A DNA stretch of 64,000 bases from Desmodesmus armatus (GCA_007449985.2 VIIQ02000088.1:248001-312000); one strand, 5' to 3'; positions 24,200 to 36,545 are shown, counted from the first letter of the stretch. The notes: generated by a model not told the origin, from the sequence alone. Numbers and translations: made by a program.

Positions 24200-25140
24200 T
24201 GTTTGGAGCACGGTCCGTCTCAGAGATAGACGATAGTCACCTGAGTCTTCCAGTCCGTTCTGTGGTTTCTGTCTTTCTGTCTTATCTGCGGATCGCCAAA
24301 ATGATCCTGTCCTCTCGCGTCGCGGTTACGGACAGCATCCCTCTCCCTAATTCTAGTCGTAGTGTTCCCGTAAATATGGTGGAGTCGGAGGGCAATATGG
24401 TGTTTTGGTCGAGGTGTTGGTGATAGTGCTGCGGGTCTGGTTGGGTTGCGGGATTGTTACCATCACAGGTGCACGGTTGTTCCCTCTCAGCTTGGTAGTT
24501 GTGCTATCTGGTCTGTCTTCGCGTGGTGGTCTCTTTGGCGGGTGTTTCTCTGTCGGCGCTGTCATTACACTTTGCTTGTGCTTGTCCTTCCTGTCGGAGT
24601 CGCTTTTGTTTCTTGCTAGTTCCGTTGCAGGGTCGAGGCTTCTCCCCTGTTGGTTGTCTGTTCCGGAGTGATCTTGTCTTGTCAGGTACTGGTTCTAGGG
24701 TTGCTTGCCTTCCCTTTGTCCAGTCGCCCAGCCCGTGTCTTCTACGGAGTTCTCTTTTCTTCTGGTTGCTTGTTGGGAGTCAGTTCCAGCTCTGCGTACT
24801 CTCTTGGGTGGTGGTTCTGACTCTTGTCTTTCTGTGCTGTGACCCGTGTTTCATCATCGTTTCTGGGTCCCTGTGGACCATTGTCTGCTGTGCCTGAGCG
24901 TGTTTGAGCTTGTCTCTTGCATTGCTTTGCGCCGGCATGTGCTGGTGGGTTTTGGCAGGTTGGGTGCATCCTCTGTGTGTGGCAGGGTGGGTTGTGTGTG
25001 TGGGGTTTGCCTTCAATTTTTTCTGCAGTGGTGCAGTCAGGAGGATTTGAGGCGGGTACTGTCCTTGTGCTCATCCGGCTCTGGGGGGGTAGGAGGCGTA
25101 GCCACGCAGTTGTCGAGCAGGCTGAGCGTTAGTCCAGTAC
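24200..25140 (-). other. Compositional island with hydrophilic minus-strand frames
   Basis: The region is T/G-rich on +, A/C-rich on the minus strand, unlike the CAG-rich surroundings. On the minus strand a Lys/Arg/Gln/Thr-rich frame runs from about 25016 to 24510 with one in-frame TGA near 24780, and a second frame gives another hydrophilic segment (24565-24353). It ends at a CCCTAAACCCTA motif near 24130. It could be a decayed ORF1 of a retroelement; no zinc knuckle or RT motif was seen. Confidence 0.35.
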
Positions 25141-25194
25141 TTGGGGATTGACGTGTGTAGACGTGTGTGAGACTGCAGTGAGAATGCAGTGGTC

Positions 25195-25290
25195 AGCCTG
25201 TTGTGGTGAGTGGACACTATACAGTATCAGAGTGTCATGATTTGAGTGTGAAGTGGACACTACATAGTATCAGGGTGTCGTGATCAAGGG
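25195..25290. repeat. Two-copy direct repeat
   Basis: Two copies about 55 bases apart of GTGGACACTAYAYAGTATCA followed by GRGTGTCRTGAT. Noncoding; origin unknown. Confidence 0.65.
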
Positions 25291-25808
25291 GATGTATCAG
25301 TCAGACAGCCTACATTGAGCATGTATCAGTGTGTTGGTCAGCAGTGAATGTCGATGAGGTCAACAAGAAAGGATACTCGGTTCCTGTGACTGCAACACTC
25401 ACTGAGATATGTGATGTGCAGTGCTGTGCAATGGGGCTATGTCAAGGAAAATACGGTGTAACAATTCTGACTGCTACACAGGGGTTGCAGAAGGAAAAGT
25501 ATGGATACACTGAGGGACACCCAATGCTAGCAGGGCGGTGGTAGCATGGTGCTGACTGTGTTGTTGTGGGGAACAACCACTGCATTGCAGCTGACACCAT
25601 GTGACAGCTACTGCACCAAGGCACCTTTCGGAAACTAGATGAAGGGTGTTATGATATGTTGCACTTGTGTTGTTCTTGTGTCGTGTCAGCATACAGTGAC
25701 CAACAAAACCCTAAGGCATCGTTGGCTAGCGGTCGGGAGCACTTCACTCCCATACGAGCTCCCATATGAGCGCCCATTATGCTCGCAGCCATGCATCCCT
25801 GCACTCAC

Positions 25809-28800
25809 CTTTGCCTCCTCTTCTCCGAAGCACGCTCCCTCGCTGCTGCCAACCCGACACGCGCACCAGGCCCCACACATGCTGTTGCTGCTGCAACCTG
25901 CCGGCCCAACTGACCAGACCCTGCACCCACCATCTGCCGCCCAGCTTGTGCCGCCCCTGTGGCACTGCCAGCATGCCCCCTGCCTGCTACACCAGCTGCA
26001 GCAGCCCTGGCGGGGCCCTGTGCGGGTGCCAGCTGGCCGTGGGGCCCAGTAGCAGCAGCAGCAGCGGCAGCGGCAGCAGGGCGGCCAGCGGCACCACCTG
26101 GGAGCAGCACAGCTAGCCTTGCTTGCTTGCTGTTCAACTTTTTGGCCTTGCCCCCAGCAGCAGCAGCAGCAGCAGCGGTGGTGGCGGCTGCAGCGGCAGG
26201 AGCATGCCCTGCCGCTGCTGCTGCAGCAGGAGCAGGCCCTGCCGCTGCTGCTGCAGCAGGAGCGGGTGCCCTGGGCTTAGCAGCGGCTGCAGGCTTGGCG
26301 TGATGTTGCGGCTGCCGAGCTGCAGCTGCTAGCTGGCCAGCTGTGCCAAGCCTTGCGTTGCTTGGATGATGCTGAGCCATGGGCTGCCTGAAAACGCCTG
26401 CAGCTGCTTGCTGCTGCCGACCGTATTGCCGCTGCCACATCTGCTGCTGCTGCTGCCGCCGCTGCTGCAACAGGTGATGCTCGTCCTGCTGCTGACGCAT
26501 GCGTCGCCTCTTGCCTGGCCTGGACAAGTTCCCAGAGCTGCCGGACTCGTGAGCGCCTGCACCTGCTGCTGCAGCTGCTGCCGCACCACTAGCAGCACCA
26601 GCAGCATCACCTGTGCCGGCAGCACGGGGCAGCTTGCGCTTCCTCTTCTTCACCTGGGCAGCACCCAAGACACTGCCATCCTGTGCCGCCGCTGCTGCTG
26701 CTGTAGCTGCAGGTGCTGGCCGTGCACCTTCGCCCCTTGCACCCTCTTTCCCTGCATCCCCGCTTGCTGCTGCTGCTACGGCGGCGGCATGGTGAGAGCG
26801 CCTGCCTGCAGAAGCCAAGCCATTGGCTGCTGCTGCTGCCGTGTTGGCTAGCTCTGGTGGCGGCTGTTGCTGCTGTGAGTGTTGTCGCTGCTGCCTGGCA
26901 TGGGTGGCAGCAGCGGCAGCTGGGGGTGCTGGGCGGCCTCCCTCCTCCTCATCCTTGGCCTGACCGGCCTGCTGGCCACCATTGCTTCCATTGCTGCTGC
27001 TGCCACTGCTGCCATCGTCACTGCTGCCATCGCTGCTGCCGTCACTGCTGCCGTCACCGCTGCCGCTGTCACTGCTGCCATGTTGTGGTGACCCCCCACC
27101 TGCTGAGCCCGCTGCTCCGTCCCCATCCTCTTCGTCCTCAGCCCCACCCTCACTGTCGCCACCATGCTCAGATGAGGAGGTGTCATCAGATGACTCATCC
27201 TCACCCTCACTGCTGCTGCTGCCAGAACCTGACTCTGACCCTGCACTAGAACGGCTGTTTGCGGCAGCAGGAGCCTCAAGCGCAGCCGGAGGGGCAGCAG
27301 CAGGGGCTGGGGCTGGCTGGTGCTGAGGGGCCTCACTGTCGCTGTCACCCTCCTCCTCACTCTCTTCCTCACTCTCACCCTCCCCCTCATCCTCGCTGCT
27401 GCTGCTACTGCGGCTGGCTGATGCTGAACTGCTGCCATGGGGTTGCGCTGGGGCAGCAGCGGCAGCAACAGCAGCAGCTGGCTGGTCAGCAGGACCCTCA
27501 CTGTCGCTGTCATGCTCGTCGTCTGAGCTACTGTCACTGCTACTGCTGCTGCTACCTTCAGAAGAGGTGTCGCTTGACTCCTCCTCTGAGCTACTACTGC
27601 TGCTGTCACTGTCACTGCTGGTGGCGCTAGAGCTGCTGCTAGCAGCTGCAGGGGCCTCAGCAGCAATTTGAGCAGCAGCAGCAGCAGCAGGGGCAGCCTG
27701 TGGGACTGGTGCAGGGGCGTCATCACTTGCAGTGTCATCCCCATCCTCACTGCTGCCACTACTGCTGCTGCTACTGCCACTGCTGCCGTCGCTGCTGGTG
27801 TCACTCTCGGCCCCTGAGCTGCTGCCATCCCCAGCCTCCGCAGCGGCAGCTGCAGCTGTAGGAGCAACCTGAGCAGCTGCAATGTCAGCCTGTGGCACTG
27901 CTGCAGGAGGGTCATCGCTGGCACCGTCGTCCCCATCCTCACTGCTGCTGCTGCCGCTTGAGGTATCACCCTCACTGCTGCTGCTGCTGCTGCTGCTGCT
28001 GGAGTCGCTATCGTCGCCAGCAGCTGGATTGCTGTCACCCTCAGCCCCCGCAGCAGGAGCAGCAGCAGCGGGAGCAGCAGCCGCTGGTGCAGTAGCTTCA
28101 GCAGCTGGTGCAGAGGGACCATCGCTGCCATCGTCATCCCCACCCTCACTGCTGCTGCCACCGCTGCCGTCGCTGCTGCTGCTGGTGTCACTGTTGGCCC
28201 CTGATCCGCTACCATCCCCGGCCTCGGCAGCAGCAGCAGTAGCAGCAGCTTCAGCCTGAGGGGTCGCTGCAGGGGGCCATCGCTGCCACTATCCTCCCCA
28301 TCCTCACTGCTGCTGCTGCTAGCAGTGGCGCGGCTGGTGGTTTCACCCTCACTGCTGCCGCCATCGCTGCTGCTGCTTGTGGAGTCACTGCCGCTGCCAG
28401 CTTCTGGACTCCCACCGGCAGGCCCCACCGCGGCGGGAGCAGGAACGGGAGCAGCGACAGCAGCAGCTGCAGCCGGTGCAACAGCCGGAGGGCCATCGCT
28501 GTCACTGTCGTCCTTATTCTCACTGCTGCTACTGCCACCGCTGCTTGAGGTATCACCCTCACTGCTGCTGCCACCGCCGCTGCTGCTGCTTGAGTCACTG
28601 CCAGCTTCTGAGTCGCTGCCACTGGCAGCCTCCGCCGCAGCAGGAGCAGCAACTGGAGCAGTAGCAACTGCAGCCGCAGCCGCACCTGCATCAGCCTGAG
28701 GCTCATTGCTGCCGCTGTCGTCCCCATCCTCACCGCTGCTGCTGCTACTGCCGCTGCCGCCGCTTGAGGTATCACTCTCACTGCTGCTGCCACTGCTGCT

Positions 28801-31509
28801 GCTGCTGGCGCCACTGCCGCTGCCAGCATCTGCGTCGCTCCCACCCTCAGCCCCAACAGCAGCAGGAGCAGCAAGTGGAGCAGCAGCGGCAGCAGCAGCC
28901 TCATCTGCAGCTGGTGCAACATCCTGAGGCTCATCGCTGTCATCCCCATCCTCACTGCTGCTGCTAGTACCGCCGCTGGAGGTGTCACCGTCACTGCTGC
29001 TGCTGCTGCTGCTGCTGGAGTCACTGCCGCTGCCAGCTTCTGAGTCGCCGCCCCCTGCAGCCTCCACTGCAGCACTGTTCGAAACAGCAATGGGAGCAGC
29101 AGCGGCCGCATCACCCGGTGGGGGCTGCTCACTGTCATCCTGGCTGCTGCTGTCGCTGCTGCCGCTGTCGCCGCTGCTGTCGCTGCTGCTGCTGTCACTT
29201 CCGCCACTGCCGCTGCCATCAGATGCAGCACTGCTGCTGGCCTCAGCAGCAGCAGCAGCAACCTCTGCTGGGGGTATAGCAGGCCCGTCAGCACCATTGC
29301 CACCCTCCTCAGGACCAGCGGCATGCCCATCGTCACCGCTGGGAGTGAGCACGCTGCTGCTGCTCGGCTCCTCAGAGCTGCTGCTTGGCTCTTCAGAGCT
29401 GGTCCTGCTCTCACTGTTGCTGCTCTCATCTTCACTGCTGCTACTGCTGCTGCTGCTGTTGTCACTGCCGCTGCTTGTGGTAGTGGTGCCTGAGGGACCT
29501 GACTTCGCACCACCCCCACCACCAGCAGCAGCTGCATGTGCCCCAACAGCCTCTTCCGCGTCTGCCACAGCAGCAGCAGCAGCAGCAACAGCAGCCGGGG
29601 CGGTGGCTGGGGCCTGCTCGTCCCCACCTGCATCACCGCTGCCAGCACCACTGTCTGAAGATGAAGTGTCATTGTCACTGCTGCTATCGCTATCACTGTC
29701 ACTGCTGCTGCTGTCAGAAGAGCTTGATGAAGCTGAGGAGTCGTCACCACTCCCGCTGCTGCTGTTGTCACCCGCGTGACTCCTGCTGGGGTCAGCGTCA
29801 GCAGGGGCAGCTGCTGCTGCAGGATCAGCAGCAGCAGCAGCAGCAGCGGCGGCAGGAAGTTCGCCATCCTCAGCATCCCCCTCAGGTGATCCGTCTTCCC
29901 CTGAGCTGTCACTGCCGCCACGGCTGCTGCTGCTGCCGCCGTCGCTGTCACCGCTGCCACTGCCCGCGGCAGCAACATTGTCAGGTGCCACCCCCACACT
30001 GCCCTCCTCCTGCTGCTCAGGCCCTGATGAGTAATCATACTCAGGCCCCGATGAGTAATCATACTCAGGCCCTGATGAGTCATCATCCGATGAAGATGCT
30101 GACTCATCCTCATCGAAGCTGCTGCCACGGCTGCTGCTACCAGACTCCGATGCCACCCCAGCACCAGCAGCAACACCTACACCGCCAGCACCTAGGGGTA
30201 GTTCATAATCCTCACCCTCATCCCCACTGTCACTCACATCCCCACTGCTGCTGCTCTCCCCCGAACAGAGGCTGTGGCACAGCAGCCACCTCTCCCAGTC
30301 GTCATCGCTGCCGCCATCCCCAGGACCCTCGCTGATGGTGCCGCTGCCACCATCTCTGCCGCCATCGTTGCTGCTGCTGCTGGCAGCTGGTCCGTGTATG
30401 TCTGCAGCAGCAGCGGCTTGGTGCTCACCGGGGCCAATCCCACCACCACACCCTTCACGGGCGTCACCCTGACCGCTGCTGCTGCGAGTGGGGTCACCAC
30501 CATCAACGCCGCTGCCGTTGCCCCCTGCTGCTTCCTCCCTAGCACCGTGCTCAGAAGCCTCAGCCTCAGCCTGAGCAGCAGCAGCAGCAGCAGCAGCATC
30601 TGCTGCTGCCTCTGCTCCTGGCCCATTAACAGGTTCAATGGGCTGCCCATCACCATCACCTAGCCCAGCAGCAGCTCCTGCCTCAGCAGCATCAGCACCA
30701 GGGCTACCTGCACCAGCAGAACCTGCTGCTGCTGCTGCATCCCACCTTGCCTGCAGGCCAGATGGCACATAGTTGAGTGAGCCACCGGGGCTGTGCTCCA
30801 GTGCTTCCAGAGGGTCAAAGGGTAGTGACCCTCCAGCCGCCGCCGCTGCAGCCGTCGCAGCAGCAGCACCAGCGGCAGCACCAGCGGCAGCGGCAGGATC
30901 CCCGCCTGACCCACCCCCACCACAACCGCCACCACCGGCAAGAAAAGGAGGGAACACAGGTGACTCCCCGCTGCTGTCCGAGCCGTCGCTGTCGCTGCTG
31001 CTGCTGCTGTCTGTGCGAGTGGTGCTGAGGTCGTCAGGCCAGTTGCGTTTAGGCTGCCGCTGTGAGGCAGGCAGGTCCCGACTGTCCGCTATGAAGGAAC
31101 AGCTGGGGCAGCTGCCACCCGGATCTGAGCTATCATCATCATCATCACTCGGCAGGTCACTGCTGTCGCTGCCGCCGCTGCTGTCGCTGCCGCCGCTGCT
31201 GCTGGTGACGTCAGAGCTGCTGTGGCTGTTGTGCTTGTGCTGGTGGGGTGGGGTTGGAGGAGTGGCACCGCCGCTGCCGCCCTCGCTGCCGGGGTCACTG
31301 CCGCTGTCGCTGCCGCTGTTGTCGTCACTGCTGCCGCTGCTGCTGCCAGTGCTAGGCTGGGAGTCTTCATGGACATTGTGAGCGGGTGAGGGGTGAGGTG
31401 CTGCAGCTGCTGCAGCACCATCACCTGCAGCAAGGATGGCAGCAATGCAGGCAGGGCAAGAACATGCAGGTTTGGTGGATGATACACGCAGCAAGTTGAG
31501 TGGGAGCAT
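25809..31509 (-). CDS. Very large Ser/Asp/Glu/Ala-rich protein, probably nuclear
   Basis: Starts at ATG 31509 with a non-repetitive, Cys-containing N-terminus (MLPLNLLRVSSTKPACSCPA), then about 1600 residues of alternating Ser/Asp/Gly-rich acidic blocks and poly-Ala blocks. The block unit is roughly 50-60 residues, of the form SSSEDGDDSGSDxPxAxxPA followed by an Ala stretch. The C-terminal ~250 residues are basic and Ala/Gln-rich with KKRKRK and RPGKRRRMRQQ patches (likely nuclear localisation signals). The frame breaks once, at a G-run near 28271-28277: aligning that block with its sister blocks shows one base fewer (34 against 35), so I treat it as one gene. It ends either at the TGA at 25805 or, more likely, at a donor (CAAAG/GTGAGT) at 25809. 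The architecture recalls acidic Ser-rich nucleolar proteins such as Nopp140/treacle, but there is no specific signature. Confidence 0.6.
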
Positions 31510-31634
31510 CTTTGGTGCTGCAGCACACTGTAATGCTCAGCACAGACGTGGTGCACTTGATGGCCGCAAAACTGTAGGGAGAACCCTGCTTTGAACTTTA
31601 GGCAATGTACTGGTGTTGCACCAGCGTGTTCAGT

Positions 31635-31713
31635 GACGAGGGTGGGGTTCAAACCCACGCTCTTTCGAACACGGACCTGAACCGTGCGCCTTAGACCGCT
31701 CGGCCACCTCGTC
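31635..31713 (-). tRNA. tRNA-Leu (anticodon CAG)
   Basis: The minus strand folds as a full cloverleaf: acceptor stem GACGAGG/CCTCGTC, D arm GCC/GGC with AGCGG in the loop, anticodon stem CACGG/CCGTG with loop TTCAGGT (CAG at the anticodon), an 11-base variable region and T stem GTGGG/CCCAC with loop TTTGAAC. The enlarged variable region and UAAG-type D arm fit a class II leucine tRNA. No intron. CCA is not encoded. The T loop has TTTGAAC rather than the usual TTCGAAC. Confidence 0.93.
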
Positions 31714-32581
31714 AGGGTTTAGGGGAGATGGCAGCCGAGCAGGGCAGGCTTCGCCTGAGGCGCATTTTGCAGCGAGTTTCATTCGTTCGCGCGCGCGAAC
31801 GCGAGTGTGAGTGAGTGCGCGCAATCTCGTCAGGATTTCGTGGATTCGGAGGCCCCTGTGTTAGTGCAAGGCGAACCTATGTGTATCGCAGGTACTTGCT
31901 GAAAAAGGCAGGTCATAGGTGGCGCCTTGTTACTATTGGGGGGATGATGGATTGGTGTCCCCAGTTGCCACTGGTCGGCAGCTTTGGTCTGGATTGACAG
32001 GCCCCAATGTAACACAATCATCATCGAACCTGAAGGTGTGGACGTCTGTTGGAAGTCGATTGCTGCAGCGCAGGGCAAAGTTGAAGCTGCGGCGGGACAA
32101 CAACCTTACGGAGGTTTCGGTCAATGGTTTGGCAACAGCAGAGCTCATGCATGTGCATGATCGCGATTGTATGGCGCCTGGTGAGGTGTGGGTAGCCCGG
32201 CAGGTGCCACCACTTCTGGGAGTGTACTGTTGCCAAGCTGTTGTAGCCCAGCTGCAAGAGCACTCTCTGGTTTGTCTTCAGCCCCATCATGTCTTGTGGA
32301 TGTTCAGTAGGTTGGTGACACCTTGAGATACATTGGCGGGACTTGCACTGGGAAGGGGCCTCTTTGTAGCAACCTCAAATTATTCAAAAGCGTTCACTCC
32401 TAGTGTGACACCTACGTGTGCAGGTGTGTCGATTCCATGGCAGCATGGCTTCATCCCCCCCCCTCTTGACTCCCCCCCCACACACACACACAGACACACA
32501 CATGAAGACCCCCTTATCCCGCCCGCCCGCCCGCGCTGCCCGCACCCCCCCCCCCGCCCCAGTGGCCACTCCTTCCCTCAC
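31714..32581. other. Intergenic with a weak + strand open frame
   Basis: A + frame from about 31919 to 32326 is protein-like in composition (TAELMHVHDRDCMAPGEVWV, then ARQVPPLLGVYCCQAVVAQL), but the minus strand is also open over part of it and no splice chain or family was recognised. It may be a relic or a terminal exon. A telomere-like GGGTTTAGG lies beside the tRNA. Confidence 0.3.
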
Positions 32582-33530
32582 CTGGGTCTCCCTGTGATGC
32601 GCTGGGCTCCTGCAGCTCCCCATCATCCTCATCACCTGATGCATGGCCAGGCTGCTGCTGCTGCTGCTGACGAGGGCCTTGTCGGCCCACACCACCACGG
32701 CCCGCCGGCAGCTCCTGCTGCTGCTGTGGTCCAGCAGCTGCCGCCGCTGCTGCCTCCCTGGTGCGCTTGCTGCTGCGCCCAACACCCTCACTGTGGCGCT
32801 CCGCAGCAGCACCGGCTTCAACCCCTCCCTCATCCTCCCCTCCCTCCTCCTCCTCAGAGGTGGCGGGGATAACGTCATACTCTGAGTAGTCGTACCCACT
32901 CCCAGGAGGCCCAGCTGGGCCTGACCCGGGAGGCAGGGCTGGACCAGCAGCAGCAGCAGCAGCAGCAGCTGCCGACCCCGGTGCCCCTGCAGCTGCTGCT
33001 GCTGCTGCTGCTGCTGGCCCTGAGGCTGGCACACTGCTACCCCTCCTGCCCCGCTGTCCAACCTTCTTGGGCCCTGTCCCACCCTGCTCCAACCACACCC
33101 GTGCTGTCTCCGCATCCTGCAGTCCCTTGAGCACCAATAGGTCAGCAATGCTTTGTTTGTTGTTGTAGCCCTTGGGGATGCTGAGCCCCACAGATCGAGC
33201 AATCTGCTGCAGCTCCTTGAGGGTGAAGGCACTGAGGTGTTGCGCAGGTGGTGCAAGGGGCTGCAGGGGGGGCCACGCCTACTGGAGGAGACCCTGAGTG
33301 GCGGCTGGCTGTAGGGGTCGTCACTGCTGTCAGGGTCGTCACTACTGCTGCTTTCGTTGTTGCTGCCACTGTCGTCAGCACTGCTGCCGCTGCCGTCACT
33401 GCTGCCATCACTGCTGCCGTCACCGCTGCCGCCGTGGCTGTCAGCAGCAGCAGCAGCAGCAGCTCGCCTCCCCTGGGGTGCTGCTTGCGGATTGCGGCCC
33501 CGCCCCCGCCCCCGCCCCCGGCCGCGCCCC

Positions 33531-33568
<38 letters not shown>

Positions 33569-35690
33569 GCGGCGTTTGGGGGGTGGGATCGTGACCTGGC
33601 CCTCGCTGTGTCCTCCGTCACCCTCATTGTCAAACCCACCATCCTCATTACCCTCGCTGGCTCCCAAGGTGTCACCAGCGCTGCCACTGCTGCCACCTGA
33701 GTGGTCACCGCTGCCAGCTGCCGCTGCTGGGCTCCGCTTTCGCTTGAGGTTGCGCATGTGCTGCTGCTGCTGCTGCGCGTCGTGCGAATCCTGCTGCTGC
33801 TCATCATTCGACTCCTGCTGCTGCTCGTCAACCTCCTGCTGCTCGTCTTCGCTGCTGCTGGGGTCTCCTGGGCTGCCGGGGCTCTCATCATCCCGTGCTG
33901 CATCAGCTGCTGCCGCTGCTGCTGCCGCCGCTGCCGGTGCTCTTCCTGCAGATGAACCATGCGCCCCTGCTGGTGGTGCCCCTGACCCGCTCCATGGAGG
34001 GGCACGCCAATTGCCTTGCCTGATTGTTTGCTTGCTGCCCCTCACACGCTGCATTGGCTGCTGCTGCTGCTGCTGGTGGTGGCCATGCTGCAGTGATGGC
34101 ATCAGCTGCTGCTGTTGGCTATGCTGACGTGGCTGCTGCTGTGGCTGCTGCTGCTGCAAGCGCTGCCGCTTGGCAGCTGCTGCGGCACCAGCACCACCCC
34201 GCTTGCGGCCTCTGCCGTTGCTGGAGGGAGGTATGAAGTCGTCACCACCATCTGATTCATCCGCCCCAGCAGCAGCAGCAGCAGCATTAGCAGCAGCGCT
34301 AGCAGGTTGCCTGCCAGCCTGCCGGAGCTGCTGCTGTGTAGCCCAGTGGAGGGCCGGATCCTCGCCCTCACTATCAAACCCATCAGCAGCATCAGCAGCG
34401 GCAGCAGCAGCAACAGCGGCAGCAGGCCCCTGCATCTCCTCCACGTGGCCTTGCAGGTCACTATCATCAGGATGCTGCTGCTGCTGCTGCTGTTCAGCAG
34501 AGCTGTCTCCTCCAGCACTGTGCTGCAGCTCATCCCCACTATGGCCCTCCCCTTCCGTAACCTCCTGATCCCCTTCCTGCTGCTGCTGCTGTCCGCCATC
34601 ACTAGCTGCCTCCTCCCCTTCCTCTCCCTCCTTCGCAGCAGCAGCAGCAGCGCCCATGCCCTGCAGCGCACCACTGTCAGTGCCATCTGCCGCTGCTGCT
34701 GGAGTCCCTGTGTCTGCTGCTGCTGCTGCTGCTGCTGCTTCCTTTAGATCATCTGCCAGGGTTCTGCGGCCTCCCCAGCCCCCTGGCTGCGCTGCCTTGA
34801 GCGGCCAACAGCACGGCCTCCACTACCACTGCTGCTGGTACCGCTGCTGCTGGGACAACCCTTGCTCTGGCTGCTGCTGGCACCACCCTTGCTTCTGCCA
34901 CCCTTACCCTCACTGCTGCTGCTGGTGGGTCCATCATCATCACCATCATCGTTGCGTGGTGAGTCCTGTTGTCTGCCTGGCCCTGGGGGGTGGCCGGCAG
35001 AGGGTTGGTGGCTAGGACCACCACCACCACCAGCAGCAGCAGCGGCAGCTGCAGCAGCAGCAGCAACAGCAGCAGCGGCTGTGTGACCCTGCGGCAGCAG
35101 CTGCTGTTGCTGCTGCAGTGGTTCTTGCCGCAGCTGTGATCGCTGCTGCCGAGGCTGCTGTAGATGCCAGCCTGCTGCAAACATGTCCAAGAGGCCCAAC
35201 TGCTGCCGTAACACTCGTTGTGCCTGCAGCTGTTGCTGTGACGGCTGCTGTTGAGACTGCTGCTGGGCCTGGTGCTGCTGCGACGGCTGCTGTGACTGCA
35301 GCTGCGATGGCTGCTGTGACAGCTGCTGCTGCTGCTGCTGCTGCTGCGTTGGCTGCTGTGACGGCAGTTGTGACTGCAGCTGCTGCTGTGACTGCTGGTG
35401 CTGCTGCTGGGATAGCTGCTGGGACAGGGACTGCTGCTGTTGCGACTGCTGCTGGGAATGCTGCTGTGACTGGTGCTGCTGCTGAGGCAGTGACAGCAGC
35501 GGTTGCGACTGCTGCTGCTGCTGCGATGGCTGCTGCTGTGAGAGCTGCTGTGTTGGATGCTGTGATTGCTGCTGTGACAGCAGCTGTGATTGCTGCTGTG
35601 ACAGCAGCTGTGATGGCTGCTGTGACAGCAGCTGCGACTGCTGCTGCTGCTGTGACAGCAGCTGTGATGGCTGCTGTGACAGCAGCTGCG

Positions 35691-35725
<35 letters not shown>

Positions 35726-36162
35726 GACAGCAGCTGCGACTGCTGCTGCTGCTGCTGCTGCTGCTGTGACAGCTGCTGTGATGGCTGCTGTGACAGCAGC
35801 TGCGACTGCTGCTGCTGCTGCTGTTGTGACAGCTGCTGTAACGGCTGCTGCTGCTGCTGTTGTGACAGCTGCTGTAACGGCTGCTGTGATTGCTGCTGTG
35901 AGAGCTGCTGTGGTGGCTGCTGTGACGGCAGCTGTGACGGCTGGGGCTGCTGCTGCTGTGAGGGCCCCTGGGACTGCTGCTGCAACTGCTGCCGCTGCTG
36001 AGACCGCCATCGCTGCTGTGATGGCTGTGACTGCTGCCGATGTTGCTGTGACTGCTGTTGCTGTGACTGCTGCTGCTGCTGCTGCTGCGCATGGTCCTGT
36101 TCACCAGTGGATGCATCACCAGCCTCCCCTGTAAGTTTGCGGTACCATCGAGGAAAATTCAT
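32582..36162 (-). CDS. Gln-rich nuclear-type protein with SAP-like motif
   Basis: From ATG at 36162 (MNFPRWYRKLTGEAGDASTG) the protein is dominated by a Gln/Ser/Leu repeat (SQLLSQQ units, about 35.3-36.1 kb). Then come Ser/Gly-rich, acidic Gln-rich and Arg-Gly (RGRGRGRGR) segments and basic patches (KRQRLQQ, PPPKRRRQQ). Near 33.1-33.2 kb it has FTLKELQQIARSVGLSIPKG, then NNKQSIADLLVLKGLQ, which fits the two-helix SAP/Rho-N-like DNA-binding pattern. The last segment ends at a donor at 32582 (CCAG/GTGAGG), so more exons follow. Two frame breaks, at a G5 run (34779-34783) and a C7 run (about 33267-33273), are each repaired by one extra base, so I read one gene. An in-frame upstream ATG at 36258 would add a hydrophobic N-terminus and is possible. 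Chromatin or RNA role inferred. Confidence 0.5.
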
Positions 36163-36299
36163 GGTATGTGTGGGGCGACATGAACAGCAGCAAAATCGGC
36201 ACAGGACAAACACAGCAGCAACAGCCAGCCAGGCATTTATTACTGTTAGGCCATACATTAAGATTCTAGCTCCTGCCTGCCCCTGTTGCGCTGGTTGAT

Positions 36300-36545
36300 C
36301 GCGCACTCACACACATGCGTCACCCTCCCACCATCCAACCCTTGCACGACAAGACAAAGTGCATGAGCCGCCGCCCCCTCCCTCTTGCGCTCCTCCGTCA
36401 AGCCGTCACTGGCTTCAGTTGTGCAGCAAGTGGCCGTGAGTTGGCAGGGAAACTGTGCAGCGCAGGCCTGCATCTTGTTGGTCGGCACAATCCACTTAGT
36501 GATGAGTGTGGAGGGTACCGCACGAAGTAAGTCTTCAATTGTAAC
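36300..36545 (-). CDS. Possible upstream exon or small separate gene
   Basis: The minus strand reads VTIEDLLRAVPSTLITKWIV, then PTNKMQACAAQFPC... and LCLVVQGLDGGRVTHVCE, non-repetitive and well-balanced in composition, unlike its surroundings. It lies just upstream of the Gln-rich gene and may be its 5' exon (a possible donor is at the GGGAGG/GTGACG near 36322) or an independent gene ending near 36258. No acceptor or start was fixed and no family recognised. Confidence 0.35.

Larger units (their letters stand above)
22696..25808. other. Gene-poor region with retroelement-like islands
   Basis: No gene supported. It includes a possible retroelement 3' end (23.0-23.4 kb), a compositional island (24.2-25.1 kb) and a two-copy repeat near 25.2 kb. 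The downstream exons or 3' flank of the large Ser/Asp-rich minus-strand gene should also lie at its right end. Confidence 0.4.

Noticed and set aside
26848..28268. C-terminal ~470 residues (Leu/Val/Ala/Met-rich) of the single open frame that starts at 31509
   Set aside because: Compared with sister repeat blocks this is the shifted frame after a one-base deficit at 28.27 kb. The Ser/Asp-rich frame continues in another register.
26850..30340. Plus-strand frames rich in Leu/Pro/Ser across the Ser/Asp-rich gene
   Set aside because: Antisense of the repeat; no splice sites or unique sequence of their own.
34749..36134. Long overlapping open frames on both strands in the Gln-rich repeat (poly-Ser, poly-Ala, poly-Val/Ala)
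   Set aside because: They are the other five readings of CTG/CAG repeats. Only the frame with the non-repetitive start MNFPRWYRK and non-repetitive downstream segments is kept.
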